Below, piece by piece: positions 25,638 to 39,400 of a stretch of DNA of 64,000 nucleotides (the stretch's first letter is position 1; each line of letters begins with the position of its first letter). The notes under the pieces are model-generated. The model saw only the letters and a list, made by a program, of their open reading frames with translations, was not told the DNA's origin and did not search any database. A program made the position numbers and the translations under genes. The DNA comes from Straminergon stramineum (taxonomy: Eukaryota; Streptophyta; Bryopsida; Hypnales; Calliergonaceae): NCBI GenBank assembly GCA_963920665.1, contig OY987265.1, positions 42,475,001 to 42,539,000 on the forward strand, written 5' to 3'.

Positions 25638-28396
25638 AAACTCCTCACCACAATGCCTCCTTCACCAACGAATACTGCATATTTAAAGAACCATGCATTT
25701 AGGGTTTAGTACAATTCATCGAAGCGCTTCTGGACCACAAATGCGCAATTTAAACTTCCAATTCAAAAACCAGTAACCGAAAAAAATCTCAGAACTAATA
25801 ATTTTGAGTATCATCATACTGAAATGAATCATTCACCAAGCAATCTACCAGATAATTCCGCAGTAAAATCGTCAGCGGCAACTAGACCACCAACTCAACC
25901 CCTTAATCGCCACACACATCATGAAACTAAGCCGATGATGAGGAAACTCCATCATCGAAGACCCGCATCTCCAAAATCACCTCAGCACGCACAATTCCAA
26001 CGAGACGAATATCAAATGTCCGGACATTTCCAGCTCAAATTTTGTCCAAAAATTTGACGGTTCGTTCATAGAGTGCCTGTCGAAATTGCGGTAGCAGCTG
26101 CGGAGCTCCGGAAATACAAATTCTACATCGGGATTGGAATACGGAATTGGGTTTAGCTGAACTACTCTGACGCTGACGCTGACGAGGATCGAAACCTAAT
26201 TCTGAGAGCATGTTCTGCGTGGAACGACAAACATCTTTGATTCCTTCGATGTTCACGATGCTGAAAGTTTGGCCTTTGTCAAATTGGGTAGCGTAGCGTA
26301 GACATAGCACTATAGTAACCCTTCACCGTGCACTAACTGATTTGTTGTTGCAAGAATTTGCAATTGAAGTGGACTAAGTTAAGTTATTCTTGGTGCACAG
26401 TCCAGGAATGAAATTTGTTTGGTCATTGACATAGTTGTATTATAATATTGTAGTTTATTTTTATCCTTCATACAAATGTAATCATAATGCTGAAATGAAG
26501 AATATTTTTGTAAAATTGTCAAATGGTTGCTATTTGCAAGTGATACACTCATAACATTCACTAGTAAGCACTATCATTGCCTTGGCTCTATAGTAGATGG
26601 TGTGGAATATTACATACCCAACAATACTTCATCAATAGTTAAGTGGATAGATGGAGGCTCAAATGTGATGAGCAAGGTGCACAAAGGAAAGGCATTGGGT
26701 ATGCAAGTCTTGAATGTTATTTAAATTTTTGTGGACCTGTCACAACATCCAAAAATAATCCAAATTGTGTTTGTATACAATCTTGTGATCATCTCAAGTG
26801 GGATTGGTCAAAAGCTTATTAAAAAAATTTGCTAGTTACTTCCTAAGTGCCATGTATGTTTCTTACAATGAATATCAAGCCTTTGATTCTTTTTTGGTGC
26901 TCATTTAAGTTAAGAGATATCCAAATTTAAGTAAAAAGTGAAATTGAGTTAAAGTGAAGTTAGAATTTTAGAAGATAGTTATAGACTTGTTCAATGGTGC
27001 AAAATCAAATCAATTGATTACTAGTAGAATAATTGCTGCAACATTTGCATCTACACCCCATTGCACAAGAGAGCATAGTATTTTCTTAAGTTTGCTAGAA
27101 CTCAATTTTAAATTCAATAGTACTTCCAAAAATAAATGAAAATTTGTAAGGATGAAAACATGACCATCTCTCTTGATGAAAATGTGACATTGAATTGAGA
27201 CTTCATGCACTTAATATAATAGATACTTAAGACCAATAGCTCAATTTTGCATTCATAAGGGTTGCAATTCCAAGGAATTCATTTTACACTGTAGTTTAGA
27301 TGGTCAAGGTACTTTGTGTGAAATAGATAGAATAGTATTTAATTGTGTATTTCTTCAAGAGTGCTTATGTTGCCACCTATGGATAGTTTTATGTTTTCAT
27401 AGAACCATACTTCAAAACCTCCATAGAATTACATTTTTTATTAGAAAAAATATTCCTATTTGAATTTTTCAAAATTGAGATTTACATTTCTATAAAAATA
27501 AAATATGTAACCTTTAGCATATTTTCTTAGTAACTAGAACTAGCAATAACAATGATCGGGATATTCACATTATAATGAAAACAGGCAGATTTTCACAATT
27601 GCTAAACAATCTTATGATTGTGACTATTAATATATCCTCACTGACATTTTATTGCCAGCAACAAATCTCAAACATCAAATCTCAAACATAATTGACATTC
27701 ACTTGCACGGTACTTATATTTTAAGGAGGTTCGCTAGATTCAGTGCAAAATGTGCACATAAATAGTCCAGTGATTCTTGAGAATGAACATGACGTCTGTT
27801 ATAGCGATATTACAAAAAATAGCTGATCAGAGTTTGAGACCTCTGAGAATAGAGCATTATCAATTGCAACGAGTGTCATCCAGAGATTGATCACCTCAAG
27901 TTGGCTGAGCAGAAGAGTAGTGAAAAAGAATACCAAAGTACATTGGTTTCTTCTTTCAATATCAAGATTGGTATGTACGTATGTACCGATATATTTCCAT
28001 TGCAAAGCACCAATTTCGATCATCTCGCTGCAATCTAAGTAGCTAGACCACTGGTGCTGATATAGCTATCTCTGTAAAGTTCAAAAATCAAATTATGATC
28101 TAAAAATTATAGATCTCAGCTCTTAACCACGGAGTAAAATTGTCCTCAAAAACACCGGAGCTTCAAGATTCTTGCTGACGGAAAATAAACGACTGCCTCA
28201 CAAATCACCAACACCAACTTGAAACCTGCACATCACACTCTACAGGGCTCATTCTTTTAATAGGAAAGAAACGACCTGGTTGTTTGCCGAAACCGTGGCA
28301 TCGATATTCAATACGGACGGACCAAAAGATGGTGAACAGCGTTTGTAACTTTGTACAAATCTCAACAAGTTATCCCAAAGTAGCAGAGATGGGAGA
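25638..28396. other. Leader region and AT-rich intergenic DNA
   Basis: Bases 25638-26310 are moderately GC-rich and probably hold the 5' UTR and promoter of the minus-strand gene ending at 22738. A 91-codon minus frame there (26035-26310) opens at GTG, cannot join in frame to the first coding exon, and is not called. From 26.35 to about 28.35 kb the DNA is AT-rich with short frames only. The last few hundred bases before 28397 may be 3' UTR of the MERIT40 homologue. Confidence 0.55.
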
Positions 28397-30596
28397 TTAG
28401 TGCGCTCGCGAAGGACCGGCATTGTCTTCAGCTTCTCTTCTTGGAGCAGGGAGGTTTCCTGACGTGCTATTGTGTGGGGCTGCAGCTACCATCTTGGCAA
28501 GATCCCTTGGAGCATCAAACTCGTCTTGCGGACACCGCTGCTGAGGGTGGGAAAGAAGTATGCATATGTTCCTGCACGTGGAAGTTCGCAAACGTCAACG
28601 AAGAAGTTCCCAAACGCATACAAAAAACAAAAGGCCAATTGGTATTTGAGAATAATACGAAGAGTTTGAGAGGGCACACAGAAACTATCAAAGGAATGGA
28701 GCACTAGAATAAAAACCTTCTTGGTGGTAAGTTAAAGCTTAATCAATCTTCTTAAAGTGTAGTCAGAGGCATGAACTCAAATATGTGGTCAAATAACATG
28801 ATCAGACTTGCATCATAGACATTGCAAGCTGTCGATAGGGTTGTGGTCAAACTTCAAATACGGAAGTGAGAAAAATTTAAAAGGGTATGTACTGAATGAT
28901 GTCCTAGTATTCTGAAAGTTACGTATTCAGGAAGAGCAAATCACCTGAAGAGCAAACGTGCACTCCCACTGCTGCTTTCGAAAATGTAGCTTTCATACTC
29001 ACTGACGCGTTCCAGAGCATCCACAAGAGAGTCATACACATCTTGCGGGCAGTTATCATGGGTGGGCTTGTCATGCAAATACAGGGCATCAAATGAGAAC
29101 ATACGCTGCTTGTCCGGCCACTGCATTGCAACCTCGATCGGCACCGATGATCTGCAATATATGAGCACCTGCAAAGTGTAAGATAGTATTAGCCAATTGC
29201 TTACCACAAAAACGGGGACTAAAATAGGTGTGGTCGCAGAAATTTGAACGGATGAGATAGTCCACAGTGGAAAGCCCTACACCATCCAGTCTTTACATTG
29301 TAACTACAACGATGTTGAAATTCGAAGACTATGATACTTTCTTGACAATTATAAATCTCTGAATTGCAGGATTGGTGAAGTCAGCTTTACCACTCTAAGC
29401 CGTCTGTTCAAAGCTATGGAGTGTTGTGCCTCTGCAGCTGCCATGCGAAAGAGCTCAGATAGATCACAATGAGGATACGTCCCAGAAGCAGCTAGCCCAC
29501 GTACAACTTGGCCAATGATGTCAATGTCCTTGGTGAATCCGCGTTTCAGCTGCAGCGAAACAAGGCAGACTCAATCCCTCAAAGCTCAGATAGATAAAAG
29601 AAACAGTGCTTCTACACAGCAAAGACCAGTGTAATCTTCGCTAGCTTAATATAAGGTAGAGGACACTAAAACCGAAAGGAACTGATCCCGCCTCCTATAC
29701 TGTTACCAACAGCAACTCATCTATTCATATACTCAATTGGAATAATCAGCAAGTGCTGTATACATAACTTGGCTAAATATATCACCATTCATCTTCAAAT
29801 GCAAACGGATCACTCAGTGGTCTCTAACTTTCCCAATTTGAAATTGCATAAGAAATTCATGCAAAGTGACCAAAATTTGATCCAACAGAGCTGGTTCTTG
29901 AGCCCAAAGTGATCTCTCCACAGATCTATACAGGTCTACCAAAGAAAGCATGTTCCTAAATATAGTAAAGTCACGCAAATAATATCCTAAACCTTATATC
30001 ACAAACGAAATACCATCCTTCATGTCAAGACAACACCAACAGATGGATCCCAGCTCATTAGCCCTTGTGCACAACTAATAGGAAACACCAAATGGCCATA
30101 CCTCGTAGAGCATTGCCATTTAGTTCGCATTTCAGCCCTAGACATGGAGATGGCCAAAATTGAAAAAACCATGTGCCCTTTCAAACCCTAAACCCCTGAG
30201 TTTCCAGTTTCCGGCAGCAAGAAGCTACAATGCAGGGATCCAAGCTGCAATTGATAACGAATCATGCCTCGGTTGGGCCGCCAAACCCTGCAGACATGAC
30301 CAAAGAGCAAGAGTAAGAAGGTAGTGCAGAAATCATACCCACGACGCCGAGTTCCGAAGCGAGGCGAACGCGAATCGATGGTGAGGGCTGGCCATGAGCT
30401 TGGAATGCACGAACAGGATGATCGCTTGCTTGATGGCATCCAGGCGACACAGCCCCTTCCCTTGCGTCCCCAGCTTCATTTCCACGCTCGCCTCCGCATC
30501 GGCATCCACGCAGAAGAGGATATCTTCCGGCATATGGCCCATCCCCCGAAGTTCATACCGCAAGGGATGCACCTCCTCCTCCCCTCCACCTTGCAT
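28397..30596 (-). CDS. MERIT40/BABAM1 homologue (BRISC and BRCA1-A member 1)
   Basis: In animals MERIT40 is the scaffold of the BRCA1-A and BRISC complexes, which cut K63-linked ubiquitin chains in DNA repair and signalling; plants carry a homologue. The exons are 30596-30339, 29549-29391, 29168-28945 and 28571-28397. All introns are GT-AG, phases agree, and the product is 271 residues. It starts close to the von Willebrand A-like domain: ILFCVDADAE, then RLDAIKQAIILFV, the HRFAFASL strand, the GFTKDIDIIGQVV block and IYCRSSV. The C-terminus carries HPQQRCPQDEFDAPRDLAKM, closely resembling the conserved animal end HPLQRPC. The protein lacks most of the N-terminal extension of the human protein (329 residues, from memory). 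Exon 1 sits in a GC-rich 5' region. Assembly into a plant BRISC-like complex is inferred from the family. Confidence 0.9.
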
Positions 30597-33470
30597 CTCG
30601 ACCTAATTCTCCAAAACACACACAAAACCCAAACCCCTAACGAACCCTCGGCGAAGCCACCGAACGAAACCCAACTCCAAATTCCTCCAATCCTCACCGA
30701 ATTTCTCGAAAAATTCCTCAAATTCTGCAAAACATTCCGAATCGTTTCAAATGCTTTCAAATGCCGATACTGACATTGGAATTCAACCCAGTCAAAAGCG
30801 CAACACATCATCGATTACATTTGGATTACTGGTAGTCGGGCGACGTACAATTTTAACAGTGCCGAAAGCCTGAAAGGTCGATTGTGACTACCCGCGGGAT
30901 CAATTCGGGTTCCGAGTGTGGAAGGCGACTGCAGTGGCGTTCGCCATCATCAATTCCACGAGAAGAATTGTTATAAGAAGACACGCAAATATGAAAATCT
31001 CAAATAAATGTTGTCTAAGTAGTAAGCAATCGATAATTTGGATGACGGGAGAAAGAGCGAAAATCGAAGATTGCGGGGTTTGTGCAGGAAAGAGTTGAAG
31101 TTATTGACTGTCTGTAGCGAGACGGAAATAGTCTCCCCAAGTGCTGCTCATGATAGCCATGCTTGCAATTGTGAGCAGAAAGTCTGACCTCTTTAATCTC
31201 ACTTTCTCTAATATCGCATGCAGGAATGATGAATTTTTAACAAGTTGAAAGACGGGGGGTTCTATTTTGTGAGCTTGGGGGGGCTCCGATGTTTGGTGTT
31301 AATTTTTGTGTCTTCGGTGTGTTGGACCTAAGACCGTGGATTTGGATTAGGGTTTAACCCTTAAAGGACGGACTGGGGACCGTGGAAATCATGCCTTTTG
31401 GAACCATGTGACATCATCTACTTTAGAAAAATAAAAAATACACATTAGAGGTCGAAGTATTGTAGAAGATCTTCCCTTTCCGCACAAAATTCCAAGGATG
31501 AATAGTTGCAGTTCTGTTCTAGATAGAGAGATTCCTTGTCATCCATCGGACACTAAATGTCCATGTTGATGTTTATGGGTTAAACTAATTTCAATTGTTT
31601 AACAAAATATATGTTGTTAATTGGGTCTCTATGATTACAAAATTGGTCCACCGATATTATTTATGATGGAGAAGCCGTAATTTGATTGGGATTATGCATG
31701 TTAGGCCCTTTAACCTCATATGTTTTTGGTGACCAACTTTTTAGATTTGACATGTGAAAAGAGGATTGAAAGATTTCAAATCATTTTTACAATTTTAACA
31801 CCCTTAGTGATCAAATATTATAATCTTTCAATCCAAAAGTGATATTGTTGTATCTTCTTTTCCTATGTCATCTCTAATATGTCTAGTTTGAATTTGTATG
31901 GTTACAAATAAATAAAAATTGAAGCAATTTATCAAAATGATGGATTTTTGTTTAATTTAAAGCAAATTCTTAAAAGCTCAAAAATGGCCTTGGGCATTTA
32001 GGGGTTAATTGGAGCCATTAGTTGTAGCAATAATTTGGAATTCAATTTATTTTCATAAAAAGCACACCTATAATGGGGACCCAAGGAGTCACAATGCCCA
32101 AACTGCACACAATGCTTGCCAAGTCTTGTTTCCTGTGGAGATTTGACCACCCCACAATGGCAATGCTTTTGCATTCAAATGTCAAAAAGCTAAATTCAAT
32201 CAAAGAGTAGGGCTTGCAATTGGTAGATTTTAAATCATCTTGACTTACACCCCACCGTATCATGGCCATTAATTTATGGCCTAGTTTATAACACTCCAAA
32301 ATGTATTGAACTTCATAATGATTGACCACTCAACTTTGAAATTACAAATACTGTAAATACATGTATACACTCTCAAATTGTTGTTCTACACATAAAGTAA
32401 TAACGCAAGCCAACAACTCGTCTAGAAATTTTAATTTGATCCGTGTTTGGAGTCCAACTTATATCATTGGGCATGAATTTGCAAACCAAAGACTTCCAAT
32501 TGCCAAATAAAACAAATTCAGATAAATAAAACAATTACTTTCAAAGACTTCGAAACTCACAGATTCGACCGGTTTTGGCATGGCAAACAGTCAACAGTGC
32601 CATCAGAATGGACGGACGTCGAAGAGGAACATCCCACAGCAAATTAGGTCACAATTTAGGTCATACACGCTGCTTGCAAGTCCAACTTCGACAACCACCT
32701 TGCAACTCATCTCATCCTCAACCACTGTCGGTTACGGGATCCACCAAAGGAGCCCGTTCCGCAGCAACTAGGAATCTACGCAGTACCAAAGGCCTTGGGC
32801 CTTGAATGAAGGAACGGAATATCATCACATTATATGTATAGGCAATAAACCAAACTGGCACATTAAGGGATTGCGCAAGTGATGCCTTTCCCTGAAAAGA
32901 ACATAGTCACTCAGAAAAGAAGATGTGTCAAAGTCACCGGCGGGTACTTGCATGCTCTTCCTTCGAAGAAAATTTCAGTTCCAACCGTCTGAAAATTTTG
33001 AAGGCATTCTCTGGTTGAATGCAAAGGCGTAAGAACCCATTGCACGGTATTTCAACTACTCGTCTGGGGTCGCCTGCCTGATGATTAACTCCAACAAAGA
33101 TGCAGTTGTCAGTCCAGGTGCACCCTTGAAGCAAATTACCTTGTTGTAAGGACTTTCCATCCGCAGATGAGAAAGCTCTCGCCAATTGCGAAGGCTCTAA
33201 GCTGCCAGAGCAGCCAAGAGACGAGTCCTCAAACGATTGTCTGAAGGCCAACACAGCTTGAAAACATATGTGACGGATTTCTGTACTTCGAATGATGACT
33301 GCAATCATAACCACCACACATGCTATTAACTTGAAGCATCCACATCGTACCCGTAATAAACTAACAAAAGGGTGGATCCTAAGGGGATTTTGCCAACTAT
33401 ATGAATAACCTTTGCAGGTGAACAGATTTGGCAGACAGCTTTCCAAGTCTACAAGCAAACGAATTTGCAA
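30597..33470. other. Gap between MERIT40 and helicase genes
   Basis: Bases 30597-31140 are GC-richer and are the probable promoter and leader of the MERIT40 homologue. From 31.2 to 32.5 kb the DNA is AT-rich. At 32934-33470 the minus strand is open for 178 codons without an ATG near its start, directly after the helicase stop codon. The codon choice looks coding-like, but no acceptor joins it in frame to the helicase and no family is recognised, so it is treated as probable 3' UTR. Confidence 0.5.
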
Positions 33471-36400
33471 CTAGGTGCTCAAGTTAGATTCGAAGTCCTC
33501 TTCAGATTTCGCAAAAAACTTAATCCTGCACATTAAAGGTGATTACCTTCAAATTGTTGCGCATAGGCCTGTATAGTCCAAATCCATCAGTGTCGAAAGG
33601 GATGGATTGCCGGAGGAATAAGAAAGAGTCCCTGGCTGCTCTCTCAACCTGGCCAAAAATAGATGTTAATCTGTATGAGATCGACAGTCAGAAAATTTTC
33701 ATCAATATACACAAGATGGATACCAACACCAATGGAATAGGGGGAAAACGAACCTGCCAACGTCCAAACTGGTCATTGCACAGTGTCAACATAACAAGAA
33801 CCTCCTCAGCATTGTTCTTGAAAAGGGCGAGAGCAACAGAAGCGAAAAAATTGCGCATGAGAAGCTTATGACCTTCCAAATCGTCATCAACACCTAGGAA
33901 AGGGAAGTTCCAGATGAGGCATCCAATTGAGTCCCAAGGAAAGCCATTTGGCGCATTTCTACTATTCCCATATACCACCAGGTTCGTAGCATCAACGTCC
34001 CACCCAACTTGAGCATTCAAACTTGTGAGTCTGTAAACTCGTGGGCTAAGTCCTGGCATATTCGTGAAGGCATCTTCCTTCTTGTCTATTGATGTGGCAA
34101 AAATTCTAGCTGGATTCATCTTTTCTGCCAGACCTTCAGCAAATGTGAAGTTACCCTCTCCCAATAGCATCACCTTGGCTTCAAATCTAGCATTGTGGTG
34201 CTCCACGTAGGAGGGAATGAGATCCAAGAACGCTTGAGCTGACGGCATGATTTCTTCAAATTGAACTGGGCCTTGGTCTAAGAACATCTCAGTCCCTTGT
34301 ACACCATCATGAAAAAACCTGCATTCATTGCCATACCTACATCCCTGCACAATTTAAAGACAAGATCAAATCATCAATTCATACCATCACTAAGAACTCA
34401 ACATGAAAGCAACATGTGGACCAAATTTAGGACAATGATAATTCCCATAATGATAGCGAGATATTGTACTGGATTGAATAATCTACAGATTGCTCCGTGC
34501 CGAGAAGACATAATCTAGGACAAATGGTGTGTGGGTTGGAAGAGCAGGTGAGGCAAAATACACTGTAAGTGTGATAAAATTTGCATGGCACAGGCTTGGC
34601 CAAAATTGAATGTGAAAACGGACAACTGGAACCTCTCGTACAAAGACCTTGTCTGAAATAGCTACATTGTGGTGGTATGTTAGATATTGTGTTAGGAGAG
34701 ATTCTGTTGCTGTCCTCTTCTTGCTCCATTGGTGAACCCATGGATTGCCTCTTTTGCACCTGCAGGGAAAGATAATATACAATTCCTTTAGAAAGATGAG
34801 ATAGTGCAATCTGCTCTTATAAAAGAGCATCATACTCCCACATTAAAAGAGTGTAAGCTAGAGAAACGTACTACATGACAAAGCCTGGAATCTTGAACTT
34901 CAAGAATCTTCAGTTAAATGCGGAGTTGGATTCAAGAAGAACTATATAGAGCTTGGACTTCGTCTTCAAATGCTACCACAGCGCAGGGAATACGAAAGAA
35001 AGTCAATCTCACCTCCGTTATAAGTGAACCTATTCCTGTCTCCGCTGCAGTGCTACGATATGTTCCTGACTGCACAAATGGCCAAGCCGCACAAGTGCTA
35101 TGGACATCGGTCTCTTGGTCATCACCACTATCATCTCCTGACAAAAAGCTGACTTTTGGGCCACATGACATCGATGCATGTGTACAGTTGTGCATAGCAT
35201 TCTCTGCAATGTAATAGGAGGGCACGTTGAAGGTCCCGCAGATGAATTCAGGTCTAAACTGATGCATCTTCTCCATTATGATATCAGCTGCATCAAAGAG
35301 TAATCAGGAGGTCATGGACTTGGCACGTGACCTTTGAACATATTGAAAACTGATACTCGAGATTACGCAGCAATTCAACAAGCATTGCTTAGGCTATAAA
35401 CACGAAGGCACTAACTTACAAACCATCAGCTGAGAACTCAATCTGTGTGCATATGCACTTCAATTTCTACAAGAGAAGTACCCGTCTCTGCAACCACACG
35501 AAGTGCCGATAAGGAGAGGTTGTGGCGTATGCACCAGTCCTCCTCCGACTCCTCTTCTTCCAAGGAACCCCACTCAATTTTGAACTGATTCTTATGCCTT
35601 CCTCCAGCATCCTTGATTCGACCCTCCAGGTCACCTAAACGGTGTTTATCCTACATTTCAACGAGCATTTTACACAACCATTGGTTTCCATTGGTTTGAA
35701 ACTCCGAAGCTAACTTCTATCCATGTGAAATAACCTTAGAGTTTCTCCGTGTAGCACAGTAGAAGAAGCGCCAAAAGCAAATCCTGATGCAATCCATAGA
35801 ATATGCAACCCTTCTCGTTGAATAGGGATACAATCCTTCTGCATTACTAGGCAATCGTAGAGAAATATGTGACGGAGGAGGAAGAAATACTGACCTTGAG
35901 AGTCCGCTGCCAGAACTCAAATGCACAGAGATTAGCTAGCAACACTGAGGTCCGGGACGGAGAAGTTCCATTCTCTGTTGAATTCGTATCCTTGTAGTAT
36001 CCTTCTAAGTTCAACCGATACTGGAAAAATAAACATATCAGACAAGTTGTTTGACTTTATGGGACTTAACAGAATCTAATATCAATCAACATATTTGGTG
36101 GCTGGCGTTATTCGGCACCAGGGAACCTATCCTGTGATTGACACTGGAATGAAGTGATGCTAAAGTGACGAGTTACATGATGAAAACATTGCGGCTTTCC
36201 GTGCACTAGTATTTTTTGTTTAAGAGTCACATTTACACTCCAAACACTAGCAGAGTTAAGCCAACCAACCTGAAAGGCCTGAGAGAACGGCTGCAGAACA
36301 GGGAACGGTGTATTGTCCATTATTGCACCTAGAATAACACTCTCCCTCACATACCCAGAGGTCCCCCCACGCACTACAAACATGGCGGACTCAAGTGACA

Positions 36401-39400
36401 GAGGCATGCTCAGAAGCAATTCCCCATACTTGGTTGGATGATATGCATGTCTCCCTTTGTCAGGAGAGGCCACTACCATCCGCAATTTCTCCAGAAATTC
36501 AAGAGCATCTGTTATTGTTATCAGAGCAGGTGGATTCATGCACTTCTGCAGCAGCACTGCACCAAAATCACTCTTAGAACTTGAAGAGGAACTTGGTACG
36601 AAGGATTAAAAGATTCCTTTAGAGGGGAAAAAATGTATGTTCACTAGAATAGAATACGATGATTCAATTACTATTTTATTGTTTATGAGAGATCACTTGC
36701 AATTTATGCTGAAAGACACAAGCTCTTATCACCCTAAATAGTAAGCGCTGAACCTTACAAATTGGGTCATTGATAGCCTTGGATTCTGCACTTGTGATCA
36801 TCAGCACCTGTTTCCGCAGAGAAAAAAGCTGCATCTGAGGCGTTTCGCATTTTGGGAAACTGTGATATACCTGTCGTGTGACCAAACGAACCACTGTGCC
36901 ATCACATGTTCGTCCAGTCCTCCCTTTCCGTTGATCTGCCTGCGTACAGATAGCCGGTTATCGGTTGCAAAAGACATTCTTCAGTCAGAAGCTCCAGATC
37001 TACGAGACAATATGACAAAATGAAGTCCAAAACTTTTAGTGGTGAATTACCTGAGATTGGGAAATCCAGACAAGACGAGGGGCATGTTGTTGGCTGTCTC
37101 TGTCCCAAAATATTTCAAGGGATCGGCACGAGTCAACCACATAGGAAACTCCAGGAATTGTTACCGATGACTCAGCAACATTAGTAGCCAGAATAACCTG
37201 CATTGGAAAAGAAAATCGGTCAAGCACAAAACTACCGTTTCAGGAACAGACTACCCTGCAGGTACCCGTTTGCTTTAGAGTTCCAAGACGATCTACTGTA
37301 CACAATAAACGATCAGAATAATGAGAATCTGCTCGGTCAATGGGAGTCTACGCCAGAAACACTTAATCTAGTTGAGGGGACCCACCTTTCGTCTCTTTCT
37401 ACAAGCAATCTCCATGGCCTTCATAGAGTGCTCAATGTCAATGCTACTATGTAGCACAAACAAACGAAATGCAGGCCCTGCATTATTGAGAAGTAGCCAC
37501 TGCTGCTCCAGGGATTTGTATGTCGGAAGAAAAATAAGAACACTTTTTGAGACATCGGGCTCTGTGGCATGAAATTGCACAACTAAATCCCGAATCAAAC
37601 CTAGTGTAGCACCTCCAATATCTGTCCGTCCATTAACAGCTGGAGAAGGGTTCACAAGGATATCATCTAGTACATCCACATGCTCAGGCCTGTTCCCAAG
37701 CAGCTCAACTGCCTGCAGTCAAAACCAAGTAATGGCATATGAGAGACATCAGTATTCGTCTTCTTCCCTTTCGCTAGAAAATTTTAATTTGAAGTATCCT
37801 TGCAAATAAGCATCCTCTTTCATCCATCAACTGCAGAAACCTAAACTTAATAAAGTTACAAAACTCACATTTTCAAGGTATTTAACTTTCGTTTGGAGCA
37901 ATTGGTTCTGGACAGCAGCTGCCAGGTTTGTAATAAAGATTCTCTCCACTTTCTCCTCTCTGCCAAGCTCACTGAAATACTCCTCATACCGCTTGAAATC
38001 TGCCGTGGCAGACATTAAGACCAACCTGGAAAGACGGGAGTTTAACAGTCAACAACGCTCTGAAATAAGTTTCAGTAACCATGAACTGACAATATCAGGC
38101 CGTCAATTTACCACTAATTCAAAGTGAGATACATGAACGGAAACAAATCTTGCTGAAGTACCGGATTTTGGGATTCCGAAGCATGAGCTGCTTGACACAT
38201 GTTAAAACCATGTCAGACTCCACAGAGCGCTCGTGCACCTCGTCCAGAATCACCACCTTATAACGAGCCAAAGCAGCTGTGCCATTAACTCTAAGCTCCT
38301 CCAAAAGAATACCCGCTGTTTCAAAGACAATCTTGGACCTGCACCAGGAGATCCACAACAAAGCCAAGTGAGCTAACAATTTGAGGTCACTGGCAGATAA
38401 ACACGTACTCAGACCTGCATTCACCAACCTCATGCTTAACTATAGAAATGACAGTGAGCTCTGTTGGTTCTGTACATACTCTTCTTCATATTATTTCACA
38501 ATTCAGCTTTCAAAGAACGAAGCCACCAAATTTTTTGGAGCATTTTCTTCCTCAGCTTGCAACAATGAAACAAGAAGGAATGGTTGTGTACTTGGCCGTC
38601 GAGACATTCAACTGCCCAATATGATAGCCAACCTCTTCTCCTAATATGCACTCTCGCTCTTGAGCCACACGCTTGGCCACAGCCACGACTGCAAGTCTTC
38701 GTGGCTGTGTACACAGAATCGGGACCATATTCTCCTCCAACAACATCTGCGGCACCTGCGAGCTTTTGCCTGCATGCAAAATATGTGAGGAATCGACCTG
38801 AAGCGTAGCCCACTTAGGCTGATTCCAAGACAACTACTCTTGTTTTTGGTCGACCTTATTTTTTTCATTGTGACCTTGACACTTATGCCAGTAGTATCGC
38901 TTCAACAATAAAATTGGAAGCCAACATCAAATTGAAAAATACATAATTCAAACCCCTTCTGACAGCTTAATCCATAACTCAATGGAACAGCATAATACCA
39001 AATTATTGAACGCCAGATGCCGAGCCAAAATGCATTGGATGAAAGTCAGGAAGGTGTACAGGTACATTCAAGACTCCAGATTCTTCGACAGTAATTATTG
39101 CCGGGAATGCAAATGCGTGCAGAGCATTGTTAATAAGAACGGTCGAATATTCCCAAATTTCCTATTTTTTGGATTGCATTATAATTGTTTTCTCCTTGAT
39201 TTATTTAAAAATCGGTGTTCTCCAGGTGTAATCTCTCAGATGTACATTGAAAAACGTCGGAAAACGTTCAATTCACAGCTGAGCAAAGAAGCAAGAACGT
39301 TCTCAAACGCCGTTCCTTGCACTCTAAGTGCCGGATGAATAGTGCTGCTCCTCTACCAAATTGCCAATACTAAACCAGAACTGCAACTGCACACGGCCAA

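Noticed and set aside
26035..26310. Minus-strand 91-codon frame upstream of the unrecognised gene
   Set aside because: It opens at GTG, and a stop lies in frame before the chosen ATG in the next exon, so it cannot be joined. It is probably leader sequence.
30324..30773. Plus-strand 149-codon frame
   Set aside because: It is antisense to exon 1 and the leader of the MERIT40 homologue, which has clear family motifs on the other strand.
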